Below are positions 39,421 to 50,500 of a stretch of 64,000 nucleotides of DNA, piece by piece. Positions within the stretch are counted from its first letter, which is position 1, and every line of letters begins with the position of its first letter. Below the pieces are notes generated by a model. That model worked only from the letters and a program-made list of their open reading frames with translations, was not told the DNA's origin and ran no database searches. This DNA is from Stenogyne calaminthoides. Its lineage: Eukaryota > Streptophyta > Magnoliopsida > Lamiales > Lamiaceae. The stretch spans positions 49,542,889-49,606,888 of the forward strand of contig JBBCBC010000002.1 in the NCBI GenBank assembly GCA_037126765.1. Direction: 5' to 3'. A program made the position numbers and the translations under genes.

Positions 39421-41094
39421 TCATGATTTCTTATTCTTCTTGTTTCTCCCGAGCTCCGCTGCCAACTCCATTAACCAAGGTTTCTTTTTACAAAATTCAA
39501 TCATTTTTCCCCGCATTTCATCTTTCTTGATATTCACATCACTAATGACAATTCTTGCGCAATACGTAGTTCTAAGCGCTCGACGCACCAATGTCTTTAT
39601 TTAAGAAAATTATATATTCAAAATCAACAGATGTACACAAAATGGAAAATAATTTAGAAGGTACAAAAGTTAATTAAGAAGTTTCAAACCTTTTCTAAAT
39701 CAGGAGTAGTATATACTTCACCCCTGAAAAACTCCATGTTATCAGAAATTTTAAACATCTTATTATCGATTTATAAAAAGCACAAGTATGACATTTTACT
39801 ATTTTATTATCTAGTATAAAATCTTATTTTCTGGCCAGTAGTATCAAAGGAAAAGCAAGCATTAAGTTCAATAATGTTACGAATAGGGAAACACAAATAT
39901 TCTTACATCTCAAAATCACCGTCACTGTCTACTTCCGTACGCTTCTGGTTTCTTTTCTTTTGTTCCTGTTCACTGCTATTAGATCAAGAGTATCAAAATT
40001 CAGATCATAAGCATCAGAGTGTTAATAAGATATTATTTCAATTCTTTTAAGTTATATCTATTGTTTTATGAAGTATCAAATTATACAGCAGCAGTATAAA
40101 AAATATTGTCTAAGTATCCCAAAAAACTTATGAAACCTGTTTCTTACCTTTTAAGAGCTGCTCTAGTAGAAGCATTCTTCATTCCTTTGGCAGGTTTTTG
40201 TGTGATGTCTTTATCACTAAAAAAATTGGAGTATCAGGTTACACAAATATTAGTTTGTTGAAGTATCAGATAGTACAACTAGAATATCAAATATACTGTC
40301 TAGAGTATTACAAGAAAATTATGATATATCTTTCTTACCTTTTAACAGGTGGTTTTTGCTTCTTTTCTTTAGCAGGTTTGTCTTTAATTTCTTGTTCGCT
40401 ACAAAAAATTAGGAGTATCAAAAATATCAGGTGAGAAGTATCAGAATTACTTTTGACATCTTATATCAAACAGAAAATTTCTACATCAACTAAAAGTCTA
40501 AAAGCAAGCATTAAGTTCAATACAATTACAAATAGGGAAAATAAATAATCTTACATAACGAAATCATTATCTTTGCCTTCTACATCATTGAGCTTCTGCT
40601 TTCTTGCATGCTCTTTATTGTTGTTAGATCAACAAAAAAAATCAAATTATACAGCAACAATATTAAAATTATTGTCTAGAGTATCCAAAAAAATTATAAA
40701 ATCTTTTTCTTACCTTTTAACATCCACTTTGGTAAAAGCATTCTTACTTTTCCTTTTCTCAAGTTTTTGTTTGATATCTTTATCACTAAAAAAATTGAAG
40801 AGTATCAGGTTCAGGTATACATATATTAGCTCTTATGATATAAATATACATAATGCAAAAATTGGCATGGAGAATAAGGAATTAAAACTTAGATGCATCT
40901 TACCTTGCAAGTTTTTCCTTTGCAGCTTTTTCTTCATTATCCCTTTCAAGTTTTTCCTTTGCAGTTTTTTCTTCATTATACCTCCTCATAATGTCTTTGT
41001 TTTGTTTTATTAATTTGTCCTGTACCTTGAGCTGCTCATGAGTACGATATTTGTGACTCTTAATAGCAATTGCTTTGAAACCAGTCATCACATA
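39421..41094 (-). CDS. 3' part of an unknown gene with Lys/Arg-rich symmetric cassette exons
   Basis: Minus-strand exons with matching phases are 41094-40904, 40785-40714, 40398-40339, 40216-40148, 39975-39907, 39723-39690 and 39594-39421 (stop). All four cassettes are multiples of three and phase 2 at both ends; three begin SDKDI or SEQEI and end VKR or LKR, and the last reads SSEQEQKKRNQKR. The first listed exon is coiled-coil-like (RRYNEEKTAKEKLERDNEEK). The final exon has TLVRRALRTTYCARIVISD and ends AAELGRNKKNKKS. A fifth cassette at 40620-40555 has lost its AG acceptor (CAA) and would be skipped without changing frame. Further upstream, an exon near 41252-41167 has a one-base frame break, so the gene may be dead. 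The protein family is not recognised; a transposon-derived gene is possible. Confidence 0.5.
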
Positions 41095-42950
41095 CTAAGA
41101 GAAAAATGAGATAACAATCAGGCGTAGACAGTCTTTAATCTACCAGTAATAAGCCCTTCAACGTACCAACATTCAAGTATTTTGACACAGGAATAGCTTC
41201 ATTTCTTCAAACTTTTATCCAATTTCCCTTTCTTACCGACTATATCAGCTACCTAAAACTCACAATAAGATTAATGCATACATATAAACTACTCATAATT
41301 AGTTTAAATGGAACTAACACCAACATAAGTAGGACTTGGAATAAGGTTGAAAATTCCACAGGAAGGCCAGACTCTCTTATCAACCCTGTCTATATTAGAC
41401 TGGCCCAAGATAACTCATCTTAGAGAGTTGCTTAAAATAATTCTCTCTATGTCCCCTTCTTATTTGAACATTTGTCCAAAGGTCCATCCCCTGCTTAATT
41501 AAACATTTACTTACTAAAAACTTTTTTGGGAGTTGATGTTTCTAAACATTTTATAAGTTGTTTCAAGAGTTTATATGCTCAGCTAAACATGCTCTAAATT
41601 TGGGCCGACAGAACAGAGTGTGGGAAGATAATTTCAGTGGCTGTATTTTCTTCACATATATACCAACTTAATTTGTTCACTAGAAACATATTGACTCAAC
41701 CAAGTAGCACCCATTTGTTCCCTGAGCTGCAATTTATTCGAGTAATAGCTACTGATCATTCAATCTACCAACAATGATAAACCAAACAAACACAAACACT
41801 TTGCATCCATATCAATTAGCAATTACCACAAACAAAGAATCACAACAAACAATTTATCAATCCTTTATGCATTCTACCCAATCAAAATACACACGGATCT
41901 ACACTACTTCTCGCAACAAAAAAGTGAAAAAAAAAATTAGCAAAAAAGGAGATAAGCTATTCGAATTAATACATATCAAAACAAAAATATATGAATTCAT
42001 ATTTACAATAAACACTGACCTCCTGTGCTGATACTCTATTTTTCGGTTACAAGTGGGGCTCAACTTCAGCAAAAGAAAGAAAGAGAAGAATAGCCTTGTG
42101 CGACAACGCAGACGAAGAGAGAAGCAACAGGAGAAGCTAAAAACGTCGGCATCCTTGTGCGACGACGTACAGAACAACGCCGGCAAAGAGCGGGAAGAGA
42201 GAAGCAACAGGAATTAGGGCAACGGAAAGAGAGGAGCAGAAAAGATGAAATTAGGGCAAATTAGACATTTTAGTTTATTGGACCAAGAGTCAAAACGGGC
42301 AAGTGGTTAGGCGGGTCAAATATGTATATGATGGATCAAATATGAGACCCGTCTTATACATGAGACAGTCTAATATGAGTTTTTATCTATAGTAAATGAT
42401 ATGGATTGATTTATTGGTTTCTCAACTTCGACAGTCTATTTTCAATTTCTTTTACATTATTTTTTGAATTAATGTATTGCCAATATATAAATTATGTTTT
42501 TTTTTCTTCTTCACATAGTCATGCAGAGGGAAGTAGAATTTTATCTACCTCCCCTGAAGTTTGGTAAAATTATTAGATTAATCCTTAATAGTTGTATAAA
42601 CTAGAAACTACAATCAAGTCCATTAACAATCACATTTTCCAATATTCGGTTCTTTTAAAATCTAAACGATAATGAGGCTTGTATATATCACATTTATAAC
42701 AATTGATTGAGTGGGCACAGAACTTAAACTATAGAACAAATAATTCTCAAATAATATTTAAATTGATGATTGATAAATTACGATCAGAGTATCCAAACTT
42801 TTTTTAGAGGTTTTGCTGCAATTCTTCAATCTCATGATTTGTTTGACCATGTAGAAGTATAGACAATATATCGTTAAATTATAGAAAACAACTTACTGCA
42901 TGTCTTATGAGATGTGATTGATGGATTTTATAGATGAATATAATTAATTA

Positions 42951-43202
42951 CTCCCTTCGTCCCAATTATATATGTTTATTTTTCTTTTATGAATATCCCA
43001 AATATATAGATTTGTTTCTAAATAAAGTAATTTTTTTAAATTAATTTACTAATATAACTTTATGCATTAATCATGTTGGAAACTATAACAATTATTAAAT
43101 AGGTGTATAATAGAAATTTGACTTGTTTAATTTACTTTTCCAATACAATTTCTTAATCTGTGTGAAGAATCAAACAAGCCTATATATTTGAGACGGAGGG
43201 AG
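42951..43202. mobile_element. Stowaway MITE, 252 bp
   Basis: The ends CTCCCTTCGTCCCAATTATA and its near complement (ATATTTGAGACGGAGGGAG) are flanked by TA (42949-42950 and 43203-43204). Confidence 0.88.
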
Positions 43203-43259
43203 TATATATTATTATGTGAAAGAATGTGGATATTAGATATGTGTAGAAAATAAATAATA

Positions 43260-43481
43260 CTACATTTATCCCAAAATAACGTGCGTACTATTTTTTTATC
43301 GAGTTTAGCAAGCAAGCTATTTATTAATATTTCAAATGATAAAGTAATTTTTAAGGAGAATATTATAAATTTATCTCTCATCTATTATATGTATCATCAA
43401 AAATTATTTTATCATTTCATATATATTATTTCATATATACTAATAACAGTAAATGTACACGTTATTTTGGGATGAAAATAG
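43260..43481. mobile_element. Stowaway-like MITE, 222 bp
   Basis: The ends CTACATTTATCCCAAAATAA and its complement (GTTATTTTGGGATGAAAATAG) are flanked by TA (43258-43259 and 43482-43483). It lies only 57 bases from the previous element. Confidence 0.8.
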
Positions 43482-44569
43482 TAATTGATAAGTAGAAACA
43501 TACAATAGGTAGCAAAATGTATCGGCACGAAATTAATAAATCAAAAGGAAATCTTGTGTATATACATGTATAGGTTTCATCCTTGAAGCTCTTAATTTAA
43601 TACGAATAGAGTTAGGAAAGAGCTGAATATGAATTAATTATATTAATTACACAAATTCTCATACGTATTATGATATTATATTAATTTCGGATGAGAGTTT
43701 GTGTAATATCATAATATAAATTGATATCATTATTTTTATAAATTTATAAATATAATATTTAATATTATGATATTAATTTTATAAATATAATAATATTAAT
43801 TGATAAATATTGTGATATTAATTTATAAATATAATAGTATAAATAAATTTTATATTATCATCAAATTTCACTAAAAATCTACTGTAATGATTAATTTTTT
43901 TTTAGCATAGTATTATATATTGTGACCATAACTTTTAAGACAATCTAAAAGGTTATGCACTTTACTGCACACCTCTGAACAGTTCAGAATATTACACATG
44001 CTGTGAATGCTGTCTTCATTACAAAATATGGTGGGTAAAACATTCCATCATATATTACAGTTTATTACAGTACACAACGTACAACAAATAACGCACATAA
44101 CATTATACACAAAGATATGATTTGAGATTGAGTCCAATCTGTATTTATAGCTATACATAATAATATTACACAATATGTATTTATAGTTACATTTTTGACA
44201 AAGATTATGTTTGGTGTACATTGTACAGAGTCATTAAATATTGCTGTCCATATGTTTTGTCCGAAATTTTCGTTTCCTTAGATATGCCAAATCACGATCC
44301 AGACCAAAATTATTACAATTTTAAATAAATTAAGATAGAATCCCTTCTTAAAATAATAAGTAAATAAATATACTCCACAAAAGAATAACCAACCACCAAA
44401 AGCTTTTGCCAACTATGCAAAAGAAATTCGTTGCCTTATATTGTGAAGATCCTCCACGTATTTTAGTGATTAAATTTTATATTTCCACTCTAGAAAAATA
44501 GCAAGCGACAACTACCAACCGCTGCAATATATATTTATATAAAATAAAAAGACAAAATTGTGTATGCAT

Positions 44570-44770
44570 CCAAGTGATGTGATAGTGCATAACAAAATCA
44601 TACAATTTTTAATATTAAAAAATATAATTTATTTATATTAAATTGTATAATTATTAATATGAAAAAAAATTGCACGATTCAGTGTAAATATATTGCATCT
44701 TTTAGCATAATAAATTGTATCTTTCAGTATAATAAATTGGATGTTCTAATATTCATTATAAGTGCATGGT
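44570..44770. repeat. Dispersed repeat shared with 16000-16110 and 50360-50500
   Basis: The common core is ATTGCACGATTCAGTGTAAA, followed by ATTGCATCTTTCAGTATAATA-like sequence. In the 50-kb copy the core forms a short palindrome (GTTTACACTAAATC / GATTTAGTGTAAAC). Type unknown. Confidence 0.5.
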
Positions 44771-45610
44771 ACACCCACGAGACCCATGCAAAAAAAAAAA
44801 AAAAAATTGCCCGTCTTCACCCTTTTAAACCCACTATTTTAGGATTGGATTAACCTATTTCCGTATTTCGATTAGTATTTTATTCTATAACACTCCTTCC
44901 AATTTATATCAATGAGCGTTTTAGGAAATCTGTATAAATTTTAGAAACATAAAATTTTGATAATCACCAATCAATTGTTCTTTTTAAAATTGAGAGAGTG
45001 TGGAAAAATTAAAGATATGACGGGATTTTTTGATTTTTTTAAGAAAGAATCTTATAAATTAACAAGAAAGGTGGGAAAAAAAATCAAAATGAAATTAATT
45101 TTAAATAAAAATTAAATTCTAAAATTTCAGTTAATATAAAAACGGAAAGTGTATACATTAGTATCAAGTAATTTGAGACACGTAATATTTCATAGGAGAA
45201 TTATAACAGGATATTACAAACCCTCTTTAACACGTAATTTCCCTACCCAATCCTAATTATTAAATGTAATTACACACGTGCCGACTCATTACATGGCAAC
45301 AAAATCACACTCAGCCGACAAGTATTTTACATATCTTTTTGAAGTAATATAACTTATTATGCAAATTCTACCGGGCACCTGTGCACCCACTTATCAATAA
45401 AATTAGGTGTAATTTAATTTTAGATTTTTTTTTTTTTTTTTTAATTTTAGTTTTTTTTAATTTTAGTTTTTTTTTAATTTTAATTTTAGTTTTGAGGGTT
45501 TTTTTTTTTTACCTGCACTCCAAACTCCTGGCCCCGTAATAGTTACTCACTTCAAGTGGTTCATAGTTCACCCGATCCGAATGATTCATATATAATTTAG
45601 TGTTTATTAT

Positions 45611-45640
45611 TTAGGGTTAGGGTTTTAGGGTTAGGGTTTA
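45611..45640. repeat. Short interstitial telomere-like run
   Basis: Four TTAGGG units with one TTTTAGGG spacing, embedded in ordinary AT-rich intergenic sequence. Related sequence near 16220-16250 (AACCCTAAATTATGA) suggests it is part of a dispersed repeat rather than a lost telomere. Confidence 0.6.
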
Positions 45641-46212
45641 TAGTACATAGTTCATCCAAATTAAAATTGAATCCAATTACATAAGGTGAATTGATGCACA
45701 ATAGAGTAGCTCAACTTATAATATTCTTAGGAAAAAAAATATTTTTATCAATCAATCAAGAAATTAAAAAAGCACAACCACTCTAATGATCAAACCCCGT
45801 CAAAACAAAGAAACACAAGGGAAAAAATTTACAAGATTTTTTTCCCCTCAAAATATGGATGTTAAAATAAGGAAAAATTTGAAAAAGACAGCCGGCATTA
45901 CAAATTTGCAATTAATTGAAATATTTACGGTAAGAAAATTTCATTATTCATTGATTTACTGATTCTGAGGGAAGACAATATTTTGTGCCACTCTGTAAAA
46001 CCGCGTTTCGTTCAAAAGTTACCGTGTTTAACAATCCGCGTTATACATACAGTGTTGGTATATATGTATACACCACCGTTGAGTCATTTATTGGACATTC
46101 TCGGTAAGAGATTCTCTCTCTATAACCCTACCACTTTCTCTCACTAGACATATAGATACAGACACAACAGCGCCATTTCAAATTTCTTCTCAAAGAACCA
46201 CCACACAAAAAA

Positions 46213-47340
46213 ATGGTTCTTTCTAGAATTTGCGATGCGCTGGCCCCACTCACCGGAATATTCCTTTTCCTCCTCCTGTCGTCGCCGTTTATGTGCTCCG
46301 GAATCCGGTCATTCCCGAACACGGTGCTCTTCGGATTCTCCGAGGCGCCGGAGTACCGAAACGGCGTCGTTTGCGGGGCAAGGGCGTCATCGGCCGAGCC
46401 GGTGACGTCATGCGACCCGTCATTGGTCCACGTGGCGATGACCCTCGATTCGGAGTATCTCCGCGGTTCGATGGCGGCCGTACACTCGGTCCTGCGCCAC
46501 GCGTCGTGCCCTGAGCAGGTCTTCTTCCATTTCGTCGCGGCCGAGTTTGACTCAGCGAGTCCCCGCGATTTGACCCGACTCGTCCGATCCATATTCCCCT
46601 CCCTCAACTTCAAAGTCTACATTTTCCGCGAGGACACCGTTATTAATTTAATCTCATCCTCGATCCGATCCGCTTTGGAGAACCCGTTAAATTACGCCCG
46701 GAATTATTTGGGAGACATGCTCGACCCGTGCGTGAAACGGGTCATATATCTGGATTCGGATCTTGTACTAGTCGACGACATTGCAAAGCTTTGGGAAGTG
46801 AAAATGCATAAGGAAAAGGTAATCGGGGCCCCGGAGTATTGCCACGCGAATTTCACTAAATACTTCACGGATAATTTCTGGTCCGACCCGGTAATAAGCC
46901 GGGCGTTCGGGTCGCGGAGGCCTTGCTATTTCAACACGGGTGTTATGGTGATGGATTTGGGGAAATGGAGGGAGGGGCATTTTCGGGAGAAGATTGAGAA
47001 TTGGATGAAACTGCAGCGGACGAAACGGATATACGAGTTGGGTTCTCTGCCTCCGTTCCTATTGGTGTTCGGCGGGAATGTGGAGCCCATTGATCATAGA
47101 TGGAACCAACACGGCTTGGGAGGTGACAACGTGGCGGGATCCTGTAGGGCGTTGCACCCTGGACCGGTGAGCCTGCTGCACTGGAGCGGAAAGGGGAAGC
47201 CTTGGGCGAGATTGGATGACAAGAGGCCGTGTCCGTTGGATCATCTCTGGGAGCCGTACGATTTGTACAATGGGAAAGTGAGGGTACAACGTCAGGAACA
47301 ACTGCTGGATCTCGTTGGTTATTCAAGTAATTTCTTTTGA
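46213..47340 (+). CDS. GATL: Galacturonosyltransferase-like protein (GT8, GATL)
   Basis: One intact exon encodes 375 aa, the usual size and intronless form of plant GATL genes. Residues 9-30 form a hydrophobic signal or anchor (LAPLTGIFLFLLLSSPFMCS). The GT8 domain runs from about 70 to 345. It contains VHVAMTLDSEYLRGSMAAVHS, the metal and nucleotide-sugar motif YLDSDLVLVDD with Asp180 and Asp182, CYFNTGVMVMDL, LPPFLLVFGGNVEPIDHRWN and HWSGKGKPW. GATL proteins act in the Golgi and endomembranes and are linked to pectin and xylan synthesis. The start is the first ATG, preceded by AAAAAA, and gives the expected N-terminus. The coding region is much richer in GC than its surroundings, which explains the long antisense ORFs here. 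The exact GATL number cannot be set. Confidence 0.95.
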   Translation: MVLSRICDALAPLTGIFLFLLLSSPFMCSGIRSFPNTVLFGFSEAPEYRNGVVCGARASSAEPVTSCDPSLVHVAMTLDSEYLRGSMAAVHSVLRHASCPEQVFFHFVAAEFDSASPRDLTRLVRSIFPSLNFKVYIFREDTVINLISSSIRSALENPLNYARNYLGDMLDPCVKRVIYLDSDLVLVDDIAKLWEVKMHKEKVIGAPEYCHANFTKYFTDNFWSDPVISRAFGSRRPCYFNTGVMVMDLGKWREGHFREKIENWMKLQRTKRIYELGSLPPFLLVFGGNVEPIDHRWNQHGLGGDNVAGSCRALHPGPVSLLHWSGKGKPWARLDDKRPCPLDHLWEPYDLYNGKVRVQRQEQLLDLVGYSSNFF

Positions 47341-47990
47341 TTTTTTTTTTTTTTTTTTTTTGGGGTTTTGAATTCTTGGAGTAGTGGATTCTTTGATTAG
47401 ATCGATTTGTGTACAGAGTGAACAAGAAAAACAGGAACAATATTGTTGCTCATTTACATTTGATTGGTTAAAGTGGGGGGGGTCCTTTGATTAAAGGAAC
47501 CAATTTTGGGTTTCACATTTCTCGTTGTACTGGAAAAAGATTATGAATAACATATAGTTGTTCTTTAATTATTGGTATCATTTATCGTTTTCTGTCTTAA
47601 TTTTGTGTATTTTATTAAAATTGATAATAAATTATTGTTTGGGTCATTTCTCATTTGAGGCCTGCTTTGGGTGGTTTGATTAGCTAATTTGGTGTATTTT
47701 TATTAATTAGCTACTTTAGTTTTTATCTATTGATTAACTTTTCTATTAGAATATATTGTAAATTGTTTTTGTCATTTTAGGGTATAAGTTGATTATAGCT
47801 AATTTAGTTTTTTTTATTGGGTAATTTAGTTTTTGTTTTAAAGCGATGAGAGTTAGGGTTGTTAGGCACTTTTAGGATCATGGAATGGGATGGGACATTA
47901 AGTAGTTGACAATGATTTAAAGTGAGAAAAGAAAGAGGGCAAGTAAAGTGTTAGGAATATTGCCCTCACGAAGCTTCTACTAATTGCTTA

Positions 47991-48373
47991 TGGTACGTTT
48001 GTTTCGGGACTCACCTGGATGAACTTAGGATTTTGTGATTCAAGTTACATACTAGTTGGTGATTTTCACATTCAACTTTTAAATTCACTCCTATAAAATA
48101 TACCTATACACCTATTTTTACAAAATTCAATACAATCATATCACCACTTTTCTTTCATCCACTTATTTTCTCTCCTACTTTTCTCTCACCCAATACAATA
48201 TAATAATACTACATTAATCACTATTTCATATTGATTTGACATAAAACAAAAATTTCACCCTACCAAAATCTCAAAACAAACATATACATTTACTATTCAT
48301 CAGGATTTTTAAATCCATAGGATTTCGAAATCATGACTTCCCCCGCACACCTAAATCCCGAAACAAACATACC
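47991..48373. mobile_element. Tourist-like (PIF/Harbinger) MITE, 383 bp
   Basis: The inverted ends TGGTACGTTTGTTTCGGGA and TCCCGAAACAAACATACC are flanked by TTA (47988-47990 and 48374-48376). The ends and size resemble the nested element at 22145-22523, so the two probably belong to related families. Confidence 0.87.
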
Positions 48374-50359
48374 TTAATTATTAAGTCAACTTATTTTGGA
48401 CCGTCGCATGCTCTAGGCTCGATTTAGGTTCTGATTTACTCTCAGGTTTAATACCTGTATATATACCATATACTATGACCATTTTATCACCCTGTAATTT
48501 TTACTACCACCTATATTATGACCATTTTATCAATTTGTAATTTTTACAATTTTTTACATTAAATTGTAATTTGTAATATACATTTTTATTACAATTTGAA
48601 GATTGTAATTGGTTAATTTTGTATATTACATATTGTAATTTGATACAAAAAATTATATATATAGATTCACTATAATAAAATATGTCATTGTCTAGGAAAT
48701 TTTTTAATATTTTTTCAAATATTTTTTAATATTTTTCAATGATGTAGTAAGGTTTGTTTACTGAAATATTTTTTTAAACTACAATTATAATTGTCTACGT
48801 AAATGTAAATTGCCTAAAAAATTATTTGTGTAGGTAAGTTTGTCTACGAAAATTACAAATGTGTAGATAGATTGTTCGTAGGTAATTTGTTTGTTTAGGA
48901 AATTATTTATGTAAGTATTTTTTTTAAAGATTATTTTAAAAATTGATAGATAAATCGTAGGCAATCCTCACTTTTTAAGGATCAAATTATTTTTATATGA
49001 AAATTTTATAGTCATTTAAAAATTTTCTTAGATAATTCTTCATTTTTTTTTTTTTGTGGTGATTGCAAATTGATATTTGTTATGGTTATGTTATATTGTG
49101 TTTATTTTTTAGGGATAGAGATTGATCCTGTATTATATTTTCATAATTTGATCAATGACTCATATTGTTTTTTTATTATAAATTTATAATTAACATTTTG
49201 TTCATGGTTTACGTGTTTGCTTGTTCTTAACATCTGACTTCGAAAATTAATTAGTTCCACGTTGACAATTTGAAAATTCAATTATGATGTGAAATTATTT
49301 GTAGCCACCAGATATATAGTTGATGTCTTTGACGTGTGATTTAAGTTTCAGAAATATTGATAATTCAAAGTTCATATTTGTGCGTAGAAAAACCAGCATA
49401 AGAATAAAAACTTCAAATTTGAGTTTTGTTTTTTTGTTTTTTGTTTTTGTTTTTGTTTATTTTTTCCAAATTTGAGATTTTTTTTTTAAATCTATAAGAA
49501 GTCGAGGATCAATTACTTATGTTAAAAATTAAAATTAAATATTTATAAAAAATAACTTAATATATTGGGTTGCAATTTTCTTGTGGGGAAGAAAAGCGTT
49601 TATGGTAAAATTAAAATCAATTAGTCTTGAAAGATTTCAAAGAGCAAATTGATGGAAATTAATATCTTTTCATTCAATTAACATCTACAATTACTAAAAG
49701 GTTCATATATCTTTCCATTTGAAACTATTTACCATCTCTTTTAATTTAATACTCATTAGTTGAAGATTTACAAGCATATTACATTAATATTTTGAAGTTT
49801 GCAGCACCTTACGGAAAATATTCTATTTTTTTTAAGGAAATAACTCGTGCACTGTATGACAAATATCTCTAAATTCATTAAAGCACTCCTAAACCCATTT
49901 TCAAGTAATCACGGGCTGAGGAAGTTAATTTTACTGATCTAATAATTATAGAAATCCCGTGATTTTAAATTTATGTTTACATTTTTACTTTTAAGTATTT
50001 CATTCATATTTATGAACTCAAATCGCGCAAATATTGGATACACATTTACACTGTGAATTAAACTAGGCTACGTTTTGGTGGGTTACAGAGCCTTATAACC
50101 CTGATCGACTGTTTCACGTTTCAGGATTTTTTTTGTTTTTTGTGGCAGGTTTTTTATCAAAATGAGTCATTAGGGTTTTGGTCCAATAAATTTATCGATT
50201 TATTGTTATTTAATTTTAATAAATCTTCAATAAATCTCAATTTCTCTATAATTAATTGCAGTTTAAATCCTAACAAATTCATGTTATTTAATTTTCTTTT
50301 CTCAACATCCAAGTCTTTTTATACATCCAGATACATAATTTATAAATAGTGATTTTAGA

Positions 50360-50500
50360 ATCATCTTAATTGTTTACACTAAATCATGCAACTATTTTTC
50401 TATAAAAATAATTACACGATTTAGTGTAAACAAATTGCATCTTCCAGTATAATAAATTTTATTATTTTAAAATATATTATTAGTGCACACGACACCCATC
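50360..50500. repeat. Dispersed repeat copy with short palindrome
   Basis: GTTTACACTAAATCATGCAA and TTACACGATTTAGTGTAAAC form an inverted pair around 20 bases. The rest matches the copies at 44570 and 16000. Confidence 0.55.

Larger units (their letters stand above)
37500..40820 (+). repeat. Field of dispersed AGTATCA heptamers, all on one strand
   Basis: By eye I count about 26 exact AGTATCA, mostly as (G)GAGTATCAAA or GAAGTATCAG, plus near matches (GGTATCAC, AGCATCAA). Spacing is irregular, roughly 15-200 bases. I saw no complementary TGATACT on the + strand in this stretch. The motif occupies the spaces and introns around the FAR1-like fragment and the minus-strand cassette-exon gene but not their coding parts. 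No known repeat class is recognised. Confidence 0.7.
41095..46212. other. Intergenic: possible upstream exon, MITEs, dispersed repeats, GATL promoter
   Basis: A possible broken exon of the minus-strand gene is at about 41167-41252. A direct repeat containing CCTTGTGCGAC and GAGAGAAGCAACAGGA occurs twice at 42092-42212. Two Stowaways are at 42951-43202 and 43260-43481. An AT-rich repeat lies at 43660-43860, a dispersed repeat at 44570-44770, T-rich runs at 45425-45510 and a telomere-like run at 45611-45640. No credible complete gene is seen. Confidence 0.5.

Noticed and set aside
40573..41013. Plus-strand ORF of 146 aa rich in Leu, Phe and Ser
   Set aside because: It is the antisense of Lys/Glu-rich exons on the minus strand, which have better splice and phase support.
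45611..45640. Telomere-like TTAGGG run as a chromosome fusion scar
   Set aside because: Only four units, and related sequence elsewhere in the window suggests an ordinary dispersed repeat.
46128..47440. Long antisense and alternate-frame ORFs over the GATL gene
   Set aside because: They are side effects of the GC-rich GATL coding sequence; none has a domain, while the + frame is a complete GT8 protein.
48668..48980. CACTATAATAAAATATG as a CACTA transposon end
   Set aside because: No matching inverted end or 3-bp duplication was found nearby.
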